Source: Phycisphaerales bacterium (GTDB lineage: Bacteria > Planctomycetota > Phycisphaerae > Phycisphaerales > SM1A02). From it: a stretch of DNA of 62,223 nucleotides. The stretch is from NCBI GenBank assembly GCA_009691785.1, contig SIAM01000008.1, positions 1-62,223 of the forward strand. The letters are read 5' to 3'. Positions 53,612 to 62,223 of the stretch are shown here, piece by piece (the stretch's first letter is position 1; each line of letters begins with the position of its first letter). The notes under the pieces are model-generated. The model saw only the letters and a program-made list of their open reading frames with translations, did no database searches and was not told the DNA's origin. The position numbers were made by a program, and so were the translations under genes.

Positions 53612-54258
53612 AGCGCGCGCCGATTGACATTGTGGTGGCCAGTGGAAACCCTCACAAAGTGCAGGAAATTTCAGCCATTTTTGCGCAAGAGGGGCTGGGC
53701 GAATGGGTGCGATTTCTTTCGCTGTCGGATGTTGGCGGACCATTCGCGGAGCCCGCGGAAACGGCGCGCACATTTCAAGAGAACGCGCGCATCAAGGCGC
53801 TGGCGTACGCGGCCCTGACGCATCGCATGGTGCTTGCCGATGATTCCGGTTTGCAAGTGGACGCGCTTGCTGGCGAGCCCGGAGTGGACAGCGCCATTTG
53901 GGCGGGCAAGCACGGAACGCGCGAGCAGCGCGACGCGCGCAATAATGAAAAATTGATGGCGGCCATGCGTGATGTGAAGCGGGGAGATCGCGGCGCGCGC
54001 TTTGTGTGCTTCATGTGCTTGGCCGATGCGCATGGAAAAGTAATCGCGCAGACGCGCGGCGCTTGCGAGGGCGCGATTGCGGACGCGCCCATGGGCGGCG
54101 GCGGCTTTGGATACGACGCGCATTTTCTTGTGGGGGGCAGGAATGTCACCAGCGCGCAATTGACGGCCGAGGAAAAACATAAAGTCAGCCACCGCGGCCA
54201 CGCCACGCGATTACTTGCGAATGAGTTGCGCGCGTTTGGTGGAGCACCAACGCGATGA
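53608..54258 (+). CDS. rdgB: dITP/XTP pyrophosphatase (RdgB/HAM1)
   Basis: Removes non-canonical purine triphosphates from the nucleotide pool. The protein has 216 residues. Family features are VVASGNPHKVQEI (the S/T-x-N-x-x-K motif), ENARIKALAYA, VLADDSGLQVDALAGEPGVDSA, GGGGFGYDAHF and the C-terminal VSHRGHA. It begins with GTG at 53608, overlapping the carboxylase stop, and its stop overlaps the next ATG. A GTGA and an ATGA overlap thus tie three genes together. Confidence 0.95.
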   Translation: MKRAPIDIVVASGNPHKVQEISAIFAQEGLGEWVRFLSLSDVGGPFAEPAETARTFQENARIKALAYAALTHRMVLADDSGLQVDALAGEPGVDSAIWAGKHGTREQRDARNNEKLMAAMRDVKRGDRGARFVCFMCLADAHGKVIAQTRGACEGAIADAPMGGGGFGYDAHFLVGGRNVTSAQLTAEEKHKVSHRGHATRLLANELRAFGGAPTR

Positions 54259-55598
54259 GGCTTCCGATTTATATTCCTGTATTGCCCGCGCAAAAATATT
54301 CTTGCCATGGATGCGGATCTTGCTGCCGCGACTTCACGGTGCAACTGGGCGAAGCGGATTTGCAAAAGTTGCATGAACAAGGCTGGAAAGAGCGACTTGG
54401 CCAAGAATATGTGGTGAAGTTTCGCGGGCATTCATGGCTGAAACAAACAGACGATGGCGCCTGCGTGTTTTTGGGTGACAACGGCTTGTGCAAAGTGCAC
54501 GCGGAATTTGGATTGGAGGCCAAGCCACTCGCGTGCCAGTTTTTTCCGTTCATGCTTTCGCCCAATGTGCGTGACACGCACGTGGGAATAAGTTTTGCTT
54601 GCGGCAGCGTGATTGCTTCCAAGGGCGCGGATTTGCAGTCCCACCGCGGCGATGTGCGGCGCATGAGTGAATTGTTGCCAGCATCGACGCCCGTGCCGGT
54701 GAAGTTGCAAGACAAACTGATCGCCAGCGAAGCGGAAGTTTCCATGGTGGAAGCAGCGCTTGACGTGTGGATGAGCAAAAAAAATATTTCGCCAGCCATG
54801 CGCTATCAAGGTTTGGCGTGGTTGATCACTTCGCTACTGCGGGCGAATTTGGCGAATGTGCGTGGCGAGAAATTACGGCAACTGCTGAGCACGCTGACCG
54901 ACGCAGTTGAACATGAGTTGCCCTTATTGGATTGGCCTGCGCCAACGCCCCGCGCCTGGAAATTATTGCGCCAGGCGGTGTTTACTCGGATTGAAGACCC
55001 CAAGATTGGTGACTTGCTCAAGCGCGGCAAGGTGGCGTCGGTGCTTGGGCAGTTGTCTCGCAGTCGCAAGTGGGGCGCTGGCAAGGGAATTTCCCCGCAA
55101 ACAGCTGGTTTTTTGTCAATTGATTTCGCGCGCTTTGAAAGCACGGTTGGAGTATTTGCCAATCAATTTGCGGGCGATGGCGCACCTGACAACGCGTTGG
55201 CGAAGAATGTTGCGCCAACGCATCCGCTTGATGGCGCATCTGGCGCGGCGATGTCGCAACAGCAAGACCAAGCGGCCATGGACGATCTATTGCAGCGCTG
55301 GATTCGCGCCACCATTCTTGGCGGCCGTGCATGGGGTTCGGGTTTGTACGGATTGCCCATTGACCAAGGGCTTGGATTGATACTGGTGAATCTGCTCACG
55401 GCGTTGTGGTTGGCGCGCTTTCACGCGGCTGGCGCTGGCGCCAAATCCGCGTCACTGTTGGATTTGCAAGTGGCGGTAGGCAGAGTGGATCGCACAAGTG
55501 GGCGCGCCGTGTGGCTTGCCACCGCAGGGGAACGCTTGCGCGTGAAGTGGCTTAGCCATTCAGATTCGCTGCGACTGCTTGTTCGCGCGCTTGTTTAG
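54255..55598 (+). CDS. YkgJ-family cysteine-cluster protein
   Basis: A 447-residue protein. Only the first 125 residues match the YkgJ/zinc-iron-chelating pattern: CHGCGSCCRDF with four cysteines at 17-24, then CVFLG, CKVH and ACQFFPF, and a further Cys near 115. The rest is helical and not recognised. The family is thought to bind a metal or Fe-S cluster; the reaction is unknown. It starts at ATGA with rdgB. Its last 47 bases overlap the 3' end of the convergent glycosyltransferase gene. Confidence 0.8.
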   Translation: MRLPIYIPVLPAQKYSCHGCGSCCRDFTVQLGEADLQKLHEQGWKERLGQEYVVKFRGHSWLKQTDDGACVFLGDNGLCKVHAEFGLEAKPLACQFFPFMLSPNVRDTHVGISFACGSVIASKGADLQSHRGDVRRMSELLPASTPVPVKLQDKLIASEAEVSMVEAALDVWMSKKNISPAMRYQGLAWLITSLLRANLANVRGEKLRQLLSTLTDAVEHELPLLDWPAPTPRAWKLLRQAVFTRIEDPKIGDLLKRGKVASVLGQLSRSRKWGAGKGISPQTAGFLSIDFARFESTVGVFANQFAGDGAPDNALAKNVAPTHPLDGASGAAMSQQQDQAAMDDLLQRWIRATILGGRAWGSGLYGLPIDQGLGLILVNLLTALWLARFHAAGAGAKSASLLDLQVAVGRVDRTSGRAVWLATAGERLRVKWLSHSDSLRLLVRALV

Positions 55599-57375
55599 AA
55601 AGTTTAAAGCGTTTCCAAATTGGATACAGCGCGAGCATACCAACAGGAATGGCCACCAACGCTTCGCCAGCGCTTTCAATGACCGCGAGTGTTTGAAATT
55701 TATTTTCCATGCCAGCCAGTCCGCCAATGGAAAGCGCACTGGCGGTGAACGCAACTGCGGCTTCGCGAAAACCAAGTCGGCCAAATGGGTTCAATGAGGC
55801 CGCGAAAGACGCCATGGAAATCAAGCAAGTTTGAGCCAAATTCAGCGGTAATCCAAGGATTTGTATGGCAAGCAGCACGCGACCTGTTGCGAAGAATAAA
55901 TCCAAAATGTGAAGCGCAATGGATCCCCACAACGCGGTTGGACTGGTGATGAGTCGTTCAAGACCTTGGGCGCGTTTCTGCACCATGCTGAGCGTGGCGC
56001 ACCAACGCCCGCTGAATCCACCAAGCATGGCGATGATGATCAAGGTTGGAAAAAATGTCCATGCGCCAAATTGAATCCACGCCAACGTGCCCGCCGTGAT
56101 AGCCACCAACGCCACCACAAATGTGAAGGCTACCGAGGCGAACCAAGCGACAAGTTCCACGGCGCGAAGATGGTCCACCTTGATGGCGTACGCGGCGCGG
56201 ACGAACATTCCAATTCGCACGGGCGCGTAATTCAACATGCTTGCCAAAGCGTTGATCCATTGCTGGTCTTGAACGCGAAGTGTTCGCACTGGCAGAGCCG
56301 CGATCCAAAATGTGAGACCGCTGACCATGATGCTGCCGAGCGAGCACAACAGAAGTCCAATCACCGATGCGCCAGATGCATTGCGCAATCTTTGCCAACC
56401 TTCTGGGTCCTTGGTGGCGCCCCACACGCACCAAGCGATAAGCGCCACGCCCAACGCGAAGCCCGTGATCTGCAAAATAATTTTTCGCGGCAGGTTCTTG
56501 GCTGACATGCTTGCCAACTGTCGCAAGGAATGCACCCCTGGAGTCGACCTTTGTTGGTGCTCTTGAAATTGATCCAGGTCCGCAGTGGTGTTGGTTTGCT
56601 TATGATTTGCCTGATTTTGCGTGGAGATCGGTTCTGAATTTGGTTGCACGCGCTCGCGCGCGATCACCCACAGCGCGCGAAGGCCATCGAGCGGGCCGAT
56701 TTTTTTTCCGTCGCCACGATTTCTTGGCGCGTAATGAATTGGCACTTCGCGCACACGCGCACCCACGCGCGCCAAAGCCGCTGTCATTTGCGGCTCAATG
56801 CCAAAGCGATCCTCGGTGAGCAGCGGCAGAATTGTGCGCAGCAGGGGCGCGCGAAAAAGTTTGTATCCAGTTTCCATGTCGTTGATATCAAGCCCGGTGA
56901 TTTGATTGCTTAAGAATGTCAGCAATCGATTGACCGACGCATGGAAAATTCGCCACGCACCGCCGCCACGCGTGTGCGCCCATCGATTGCCAAACACCGC
57001 CGCGAGCGGGTCGCTGCCAAGCGCATCAAGCAGCGAGGGATAGTCATTCGGGTCATATTCCAAATCGCCATCTTGGGTGATGATGGCGTCATGGTCGCCG
57101 GCTTGTTGCAGCGCCGCGGCAAAGCCAGTGAGAAGCGCCGCGCCCTTGCCAAGATTGACAGCATGCGTCAGCAACTGAAATTGCGAGTTGGCGCCTTGAT
57201 ACAACTGGGCAAGTTCACCGGCAACGGTGGCGGTGTCGCTGCCGCTGGCGTCGTCCACCACAATCACTTTCAGCGACCACCGCGGTGGCAATTGCACGGC
57301 CATGACATTGGCAACACACAGCGCAAGCGTGTGGGGCTCGTCATAAACAGGTATGACCGCGAAGAGAACGGGCAT
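55552..57375 (-). CDS. Glycosyltransferase family 2 fused to LPG-synthase-like membrane domain
   Basis: A 607-residue two-domain protein. Residues 1-230 form a GT2 domain of the polyprenyl-phosphate mannosyl/glucosyl-transferase type, with VVDDASGSDT at 39-48, the metal-binding DGD at 102-104 and GNRWAHTRGGGAWR. A Gln/Asn/Thr-rich linker (245-290) follows. The rest has about seven or eight membrane helices with SLNPFGRLGFREAAVAF near 540, resembling the family signature of lysylphosphatidylglycerol synthase/flippase-like proteins (UPF0104). A likely function is transfer or movement of a lipid-linked sugar in the inner membrane. The 14-base gap to floA suggests co-transcription. Confidence 0.82.
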   Translation of the reverse strand: MPVLFAVIPVYDEPHTLALCVANVMAVQLPPRWSLKVIVVDDASGSDTATVAGELAQLYQGANSQFQLLTHAVNLGKGAALLTGFAAALQQAGDHDAIITQDGDLEYDPNDYPSLLDALGSDPLAAVFGNRWAHTRGGGAWRIFHASVNRLLTFLSNQITGLDINDMETGYKLFRAPLLRTILPLLTEDRFGIEPQMTAALARVGARVREVPIHYAPRNRGDGKKIGPLDGLRALWVIARERVQPNSEPISTQNQANHKQTNTTADLDQFQEHQQRSTPGVHSLRQLASMSAKNLPRKIILQITGFALGVALIAWCVWGATKDPEGWQRLRNASGASVIGLLLCSLGSIMVSGLTFWIAALPVRTLRVQDQQWINALASMLNYAPVRIGMFVRAAYAIKVDHLRAVELVAWFASVAFTFVVALVAITAGTLAWIQFGAWTFFPTLIIIAMLGGFSGRWCATLSMVQKRAQGLERLITSPTALWGSIALHILDLFFATGRVLLAIQILGLPLNLAQTCLISMASFAASLNPFGRLGFREAAVAFTASALSIGGLAGMENKFQTLAVIESAGEALVAIPVGMLALYPIWKRFKLSKQAREQAVAANLNG

Positions 57376-57388
57376 CAGATGAAATTAT

Positions 57389-58408
57389 TCAACTGCCCGA
57401 CTTGCCAATGGAAGAACGCATTTCCGTGTCAGCTTGCACATTTTTCATTTTATACAAATCCATCACGCCTAAATTACCGGAACGCAGCGCCTCTGAAATA
57501 GCTTTTGGAATTTCCGCCTCGGCCAGCACAACCAGCGCGCGATTTTTCTGCGCCTCGGCCAAATGCTCGGCTTCTTGCGCAACCGCCAGTGCGCGTCGTT
57601 GCTCCGCCTCGGCTTGAAAGCGCTTGCTGTCGGCCTCGGCCTGCGCCGTTTGCAAGTTGGCGCCAATATTGGCGCCCACGTCAATCTCGGCGATATCAAT
57701 GGACAAAATTTCAAACGCGGTGCCGGAGTCAAGCCCCTTGGCTAAAACCGTTTTGGAAATTCGATCGGGTTGTTCAAGCACGGTCTTGTGGCTTTGCGAA
57801 GCGCCAATGGTGGCGATGATTCCTTCACCAACGCGCGCCACGATTGTCTCCTCGGTGGCGCCGCCGACTAGGCGCGCAAGATTTGTGCGCACCGTCACGC
57901 GCGCCTTGCAGCGCAACTGAATTCCATCTTGCGCCACGGCGTCAACGGTGAGTTTGCCGCTGATCTGGCTTGGACAATCAATCACCTTGGGGTCCACGCT
58001 GGTCTTCACGGCCTCTAAAATATCGCGGCCCGCAAGATCAATCGCGGTGGCACGGTCCCAGCCAAGATCAATCTTTGCCTTGCCAGATGCAATCATGGCG
58101 CGAATGACGCGGTCCACTCGGCCGCCCGCCATGTAATGCGCTTCAAGCATGTTGGTGGGCACATCTATTCCGGCCTTCTTGGCCATGATTCGATTCAGCA
58201 CAATCACGCTTGGCGGAACTTTTCGCAGGCGCATCATGATCAAGTCAAGCAAGCTCACGCGCGCGCCTGACAAGAATGCTTGCAGCCACAATTGCAAGTA
58301 TTGACTAATGATCACCAAGATGATCAAGCCCAGCAGCGCGAGAATTCCAAGTCCAACCATGCCTAATAAATAAAACGTGTCCACCGCCAAGATGAATGTT
58401 GTGTGCAT
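57389..58408 (-). CDS. floA: Flotillin-like protein FloA
   Basis: Scaffold protein of functional membrane microdomains, 339 residues. The N-terminal hydrophobic hairpin (about 12-45) anchors it. The SPFH/band-7 region includes [23 protein letters not shown] and [25 protein letters not shown]. The coiled tail is rich in Ala and Glu ([20 protein letters not shown]), as in flotillins. It lies downstream of nfeD by 97 bases, the known genomic pairing of FloA with NfeD. Confidence 0.95.
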   Translation of the reverse strand: MHTTFILAVDTFYLLGMVGLGILALLGLIILVIISQYLQLWLQAFLSGARVSLLDLIMMRLRKVPPSVIVLNRIMAKKAGIDVPTNMLEAHYMAGGRVDRVIRAMIASGKAKIDLGWDRATAIDLAGRDILEAVKTSVDPKVIDCPSQISGKLTVDAVAQDGIQLRCKARVTVRTNLARLVGGATEETIVARVGEGIIATIGASQSHKTVLEQPDRISKTVLAKGLDSGTAFEILSIDIAEIDVGANIGANLQTAQAEADSKRFQAEAEQRRALAVAQEAEHLAEAQKNRALVVLAEAEIPKAISEALRSGNLGVMDLYKMKNVQADTEMRSSIGKSGS

Positions 58409-58505
58409 GAATCAATCCTAGCACAGCGTGGCGCTCGCACGATTTGTGATTGTTGCGCCGTGAATTCGAAGTTTGTTGATGCGACATTGCCGCCGCAACT
58501 TCGCG

Positions 58506-59048
58506 TCACACGCTTTCAACCGCGCGTACGCGCGGTGTCGCATCGTCAAAGCCGGTGATTTGCACTTGCTGACCAGCAGCAATGAAACCTTCTTCGGCCA
58601 ACGCTTCATGGCGATTGGCCGCGATGCGAATCCAACCAACGGGACGCAGCGTTGTTTCCGCGATACCCAGGGTTCCAATGGCCATGCGCGCTGCGGCGCC
58701 ACCTTGCGCTGCTGGGTGATCTTCAATTGCTTGCGACAACACAACCCGCCGCGCCAATGGAGAGTTCGACCATATTTTTAAGCCATATCCTATTGCAATG
58801 GGAGCGCCCGCCAGCGTGGCGGTGAGAGACGCAAGCCCCCAAGTTGCCGAGTGCATGAAGAAACAGAAGATGCCAGCCACAACAACAAGTAAGCACAGTG
58901 TGGCAATGAGTCCGCCGCTTGGAATCACAAACTCTAGAGCGAAGAACACCAGCGCCACGCCAAAGAGCGCGAATCCGGCGATGAGCCATGAGTCATCGAC
59001 CGCTGGCATGGTCGCCGCTTGTTGGGCCAAAAGAAAAATAAGATTCAT
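58506..59048 (-). CDS. NfeD-like membrane protein with OB-fold domain
   Basis: A 180-residue protein with three or four membrane helices (about 20-110) and a C-terminal OB-fold (about 120-180: GTLGIAETTLRPVGWIRI, GQQVQITGFD). This is the short NfeD form without protease. The ATG at 59048 overlaps the stop of the protease gene as ATGA. It would work with FloA in the same membrane. Confidence 0.9.
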   Translation of the reverse strand: MNLIFLLAQQAATMPAVDDSWLIAGFALFGVALVFFALEFVIPSGGLIATLCLLVVVAGIFCFFMHSATWGLASLTATLAGAPIAIGYGLKIWSNSPLARRVVLSQAIEDHPAAQGGAAARMAIGTLGIAETTLRPVGWIRIAANRHEALAEEGFIAAGQQVQITGFDDATPRVRAVESV

Positions 59049-60739
59049 GTGATTTGCTCCACAACTATTTCGTTTCCTTCTGAGCGAAGGATACGCACGT
59101 TGGCGCCCGAAGAAATCCACGCGCCTTCGCTGCGCGCGTCAAAGCGCGTACCTGCGATTTCAATTTTGCCAACGGGTCTCAGGTCGGTCGCCGCGCGTGC
59201 CAGCGTGCCAACTGTTGCAAGCACGGGCACGGGGCTTGACGCATTTGATATCTCGCCCAAAGTGGCGTGCAATACCGCGGCTTGCCACGGGCGCATCAAT
59301 TGCAATCGCGGTCCCAGCAACCACGCCACAATTCCCGCCGCGCCCACGGCGGTGACCAGTGAAGCCATGCCTAAAAACGCTTGTTTTGTGCTTGATTCTG
59401 GAGTTGGATCGGCAACGACAAACAGGCCAATGACGCCGCCGGTGAATGCCAATACGCCCAACGCACCGCTAATAAAAGTTCCTTGCAAGAATAAAATTTC
59501 CGCGCCAATCAACACCAACCCCGCCATGATTGACAAGACGGGCCACCACTGTGACAAGCCCGCAAGAAATGATCCGCCGGCCAACAACGCCACGCACGCC
59601 ACGCCCGTGAAGCCGAACATGCCAAGTCCCGGAGCGGACATTTCGCCAAAGAAACACAGAACAAGAATCGCCACAAGCAACGTGCGCATCCACCAACTGG
59701 TCAGCACGCGCGCCAGTTGCTCGCTCCAAGGCGCGGCGATGGTGAAGACCTGCTGCGCGCCGAAGAAATTCTGCAATTCGTTTTCATTGGCAATCACTGC
59801 GCACGCCAGACCCAGTGCCAACGCCTCGTTCGCTTGCAGAGTAAGCAATTCACTGGCCGCGTCGATTTGTGAAATCACTTTCAAGCGCGGTCGATCTGCG
59901 GCGGTCAATGGCGCGCGGCTTGGCAAAAGTGATTGGTCGCTTTGAGGTGACGCTTGCGTGTCAGTGGTTTCCGATTGCCGAAGCGCGTTGGTTCGAAATG
60001 GAATGAGCGGCGTTATTGGTTCGGAAGCATCTTGCGGCTGGATTTCGGGGGTCTCTGTTGCCGCTTCTTTTGTAGTTGTTTCACTGCCTGAAATTGGCGG
60101 CGCAGCGGAGCCGCGCGTTCGAATTGGCTCCTCTCCAAATACAATTTTATATTCATTCACATCAACTACATAGCGCTCATTACGAGTGGCGTCTTGGACC
60201 AACCAGAGTTCTTCACCTACCGCGACAAATGCGCGCGCCAAGCGCTCGTCATGACCGGAACGGCGCGAACTGTCCGTGACCTCGGAAAGAAGCGGGGCTT
60301 CCAACTTGGCGCGCTCGGCGGCAGGCAGCGCAATGAGTCCAGCCACAGGCATGGCGGCAATGGGAGCCGCGTCGCCAAGAGCCGCTTGTGGCGCCATCAC
60401 AATTTCTCGGCTCGCCAATGCAGTGATGACGCCGGCGCTGTAGGCGCGCGGACGAATCCACGCGACGGTATTGGGCGGATACTCGGATTTAATTTGGCGG
60501 CATAATTCAAGCGTGGACAACAAGTCGCCACCAGGCGTGTCCAGTTGCAGCACTATGGCGTCCGCGCCCGCGCTCTTAGCTTGCGTTAAGCGCGACGCGA
60601 GACCTGAAACGGTAAGCGCATCCATTTCCCCTTGTATGGGAAGAATGCAAACCACAGAAGCCTTGCGAGCCAAGGGAATAGCCAAGCTTGGAGTTGGACT
60701 CTGAAACAGAAGAATCGTTAGAAGCCAAAGCACGATCAC
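59045..60739 (-). CDS. NfeD-type membrane serine protease (ClpP class)
   Basis: A 564-residue long NfeD. A signal/anchor leads into a ClpP-class protease domain with LDTPGGDLLSTLELC and the nucleophile Ser101 in RAYSAGVITALAS. A lysine such as Lys146 (AERAKLEAPL) is in the right region for a Ser-Lys dyad. A Thr/Pro/Gln-rich insertion of about 60 residues (215-275) is unusual. Four or five membrane helices (about 350-480) are followed by an OB-fold (PVGKIEIAGTRFDA). It is first in the operon protease-nfeD-floA. Homologues cleave hydrophobic membrane-protein segments. Confidence 0.88.
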   Translation of the reverse strand: MIVLWLLTILLFQSPTPSLAIPLARKASVVCILPIQGEMDALTVSGLASRLTQAKSAGADAIVLQLDTPGGDLLSTLELCRQIKSEYPPNTVAWIRPRAYSAGVITALASREIVMAPQAALGDAAPIAAMPVAGLIALPAAERAKLEAPLLSEVTDSSRRSGHDERLARAFVAVGEELWLVQDATRNERYVVDVNEYKIVFGEEPIRTRGSAAPPISGSETTTKEAATETPEIQPQDASEPITPLIPFRTNALRQSETTDTQASPQSDQSLLPSRAPLTAADRPRLKVISQIDAASELLTLQANEALALGLACAVIANENELQNFFGAQQVFTIAAPWSEQLARVLTSWWMRTLLVAILVLCFFGEMSAPGLGMFGFTGVACVALLAGGSFLAGLSQWWPVLSIMAGLVLIGAEILFLQGTFISGALGVLAFTGGVIGLFVVADPTPESSTKQAFLGMASLVTAVGAAGIVAWLLGPRLQLMRPWQAAVLHATLGEISNASSPVPVLATVGTLARAATDLRPVGKIEIAGTRFDARSEGAWISSGANVRILRSEGNEIVVEQIT

Positions 60740-60813
60740 ACATTGATTCTAGTAGATTTACTCGCAGTGGCGCAAAGTTGGTCGGAAGCTCAATGCCATG
60801 AATGTTGGGTACT

Positions 60814-60846
60814 AAAAAAGGAAGACCGATCTTGCGATCGGCCTTC
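60814..60846 (-). terminator. Intrinsic terminator after the pseudopilin-like gene
   Basis: A hairpin with arms GAAGACCGATC and GATCGGCCTTC (60821-60831 and 60836-60846) has one mismatch and a TTGC loop. On the minus strand it is followed by a run of six T, 43-75 bases after the stop at 60889. Confidence 0.85.
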
Positions 60847-60888
60847 TTGAAGCTTCCTGAAATTATGAAGCGAGAAAGTAAAGAGGAA

Positions 60889-61878
60889 TTAGTCCCAGTT
60901 ATCTTCTTCATCTACAATTTTAGTTGAGGCTCCGTCCATTTCAAGTTTGGGGACGATGGCCAAATACGCGTCAGAGGCACCATCTCTGCTTGTTCCGTTG
61001 GATTTAAAAATGTTGTCTAGACCCATCTGATTGGTTCCTACAGGACATGTTTTTATGTCCGGATCTCCTCCTGGCACGCAACTCATTCCTTCTGGCCAAA
61101 AAGTAGTTCCGTACAGAATGTGAGCATCGTTGAAGCAAATATTTCCCTCCCACTGGTTTACAGCTCCGTGAATTTGAAGGGTCTTAGACTCTGCGTAGGA
61201 CAGATCACCAGTCAACGTCATATCACCGTTCTTGGTGCCACGATTTGCAATCATGGGAAATTTACTACCGTTTGGCGCGCCAACACGCCATTGCAGATCT
61301 CGGCGGCAGGCAACTTTTGAGTCATTATTTTTATTGATAAGAGGCATACACCCATAACTTGTATTACAGCCCTTTGAACTTCCTTTTTTCATTTCACAAT
61401 TAAAATTTCCAGCTCCGCCAGCGTTGGAGGTGTCATTTGCCAAATCGCCATCCCAGTAGAGATCATTAGCTGGCTGGTGTGCATTCATGTTTATGTTTGA
61501 ACAAATTGTTATCGCACTACTGACTTCCGATGGGCTAACTAAAATCTGTGGTGTGAGGAAATTCTGAGCGATACACGCGGCATATAGATTTTTATGGCTA
61601 TCTTTTTGTTGATCCTCATCGCCACGACCGGGTAAATGTCCAATTCGATTTATATTACCAGGCGTAGGGTATGTCCCGCGAGGACTTTCACTTCCTTTGA
61701 TCACAAACCCAGTATAAACTTGTTTAATTTGAGTGGCGTCCTTGACTTGTCGAGCCGTGTTTCTGGCTTTTGTAAGTGCTGGGAGTAAAAGTCCTAGCAG
61801 AAGCGCGATAATCGCCATAACGACAAGTAACTCGATCAGGGTAAATGCATTTTTATTTTTCATATTTGTTTGTTTCAT
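60889..61878 (-). CDS. Type II secretion/prepilin N-methylation domain protein
   Basis: A 329-residue pseudopilin-like protein of the kind expanded in planctomycetes and relatives (DUF1559/H-x9-DG class). The processing motif is KNA/FTLIELLVVMAIIALLLGLLLPALTKAR, with Glu+5. The C-terminal half has GNICFNDAHILYGTTFWPEG, a variant of the NVLFADGHVE element. Eight or nine cysteines cluster in the middle (SKGCNTSYGCMPL), suggesting disulphides. The base composition is more AT-rich than the neighbours. The start used is ATG 61878; there is no good ribosome site, and a second ATG lies five codons in. Confidence 0.85.
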   Translation of the reverse strand: MKQTNMKNKNAFTLIELLVVMAIIALLLGLLLPALTKARNTARQVKDATQIKQVYTGFVIKGSESPRGTYPTPGNINRIGHLPGRGDEDQQKDSHKNLYAACIAQNFLTPQILVSPSEVSSAITICSNINMNAHQPANDLYWDGDLANDTSNAGGAGNFNCEMKKGSSKGCNTSYGCMPLINKNNDSKVACRRDLQWRVGAPNGSKFPMIANRGTKNGDMTLTGDLSYAESKTLQIHGAVNQWEGNICFNDAHILYGTTFWPEGMSCVPGGDPDIKTCPVGTNQMGLDNIFKSNGTSRDGASDAYLAIVPKLEMDGASTKIVDEEDNWD

Positions 61879-61930
61879 GTTAGGAGGAAGATAAAAATAT
61901 TACATAAGTTTCGCAGTACGTCAAGCTAAT

Positions 61931-62223
61931 TCATTCGTTATCTTTTCTATCAAATAGTGGTTCACTGAAAATATTTTGACCCCAATCCAATTTGGAAGAA
62001 AACATGCCAATCCAAGTATCTCCAGCAGATTTCTTCATTAATTTTCCTTGGCCATTGGATCGATTGCACCTTTGTGAAGTGAGTGAAGATTGATGAGTTG
62101 GAAAATCGGCGTCGAAAATATCATCCCTCTTTGCAGGCATACCACCACATTCGTAAGTTACGCCTTCCGGGAAATTGCTGATAATGCCTTCGACATGGTT
62201 ATCTGCAAATACAGCGTTTCCAT
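61931..62223 (-). CDS. C-terminal part of a second pseudopilin-like protein (cut by window edge)
   Basis: The frame is open from the right edge to a stop at 61931, giving the last 96 or so residues. It begins with GNAVFADNHVEGIISN, the H-x9-DG-type NAVFADNHVE element seen near the C-terminus of planctomycete pseudopilins. It ends with DTWIGMFSSKLDWGQNIFSEP. The N-terminal prepilin helix would lie outside the window. Its stop is 52 bases from the start of the similar gene at 60889-61878, so the two are probably tandem relatives. Confidence 0.7.
   Translation of the reverse strand, partial: GNAVFADNHVEGIISNFPEGVTYECGGMPAKRDDIFDADFPTHQSSLTSQRCNRSNGQGKLMKKSAGDTWIGMFSSKLDWGQNIFSEPLFDRKDNE

Overview
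The window reads as part of the chromosome of a member of the Planctomycetota, most likely a Phycisphaerae-type lineage. This is an inference from gene content, not from a search. The clues are a full type II secretion (T2SS) pseudopilin locus with unusual accessory parts, separate H-x9-DG-like pseudopilins, a very large PQQ-propeller protein, a eukaryote-type UDP-sugar pyrophosphorylase, a NfeD protease / NfeD / flotillin operon and an archaeal-type topoisomerase VI. The DNA is moderately GC-rich by eye, densely coded on both strands, and many neighbours overlap at ATGA, GTGA, TTGA or TAATG. I found no tRNA, rRNA, CRISPR array, insertion sequence or prophage.

Layout. 1-7.3 kb: alaS (runs off the left edge), divergent tpiA-secG-yicC, then a kinase-fold protein and a PDZ protein. 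7.3-18.5 kb: housekeeping genes adk, recJ, a UDPGP-family pyrophosphorylase, phoU, a coupled pdxJ-dapA-Nudix set, a phosphohexomutase, a COG0720 pterin-synthase-like gene and ppk1. 18.5-25 kb: an envelope block with a small lipoprotein, a 1306-residue TPR/PQQ-propeller protein, a protein with 46 aspartates in a row and a predicted beta-rich lipoprotein. 25-40.3 kb: the minus-strand T2SS locus, in transcription order LTxxQ-like secreted protein, gspE, gspF, gspG-H-I-J-K, gspL-like, gspM-like, gspC-like, gspD. 40.5-44.2 kb: an orphan CoA-transferase A subunit, an MFS transporter, an atypical sigma-70 factor and ndk. 44.4-48.5 kb: topoisomerase VI B and A subunits and a convergent histidine kinase. 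48.6-51.8 kb: a cold-shock protein, pnp and rpsO, with a long hairpin between rpsO and pnp and a clear pnp terminator. 52-57.4 kb: an acyl-CoA carboxylase beta subunit, rdgB, a YkgJ-like protein and a glycosyltransferase fused to an LPG-synthase-like membrane domain. 57.4-60.7 kb: nfeD-protease, nfeD and floA. 60.9-62.2 kb: two pseudopilin-like genes, the second cut by the right edge.

How the parts fit. The T2SS block supplies the motor (E, F), pseudopilus (G-K), inner-membrane platform (L, M, C-like) and outer-membrane secretin (D). No prepilin peptidase is present, so processing must come from elsewhere. Three secreted or lipoprotein-like genes of unknown role border the block. The most unusual items are the bacterial topoisomerase VI pair, the COG0720 protein that keeps its zinc ligands but lacks the usual catalytic Cys/Asp/His, a C-terminal helical motif shared by the GspL-like and GspC-like proteins, and the poly-aspartate gene next to the secretion locus.
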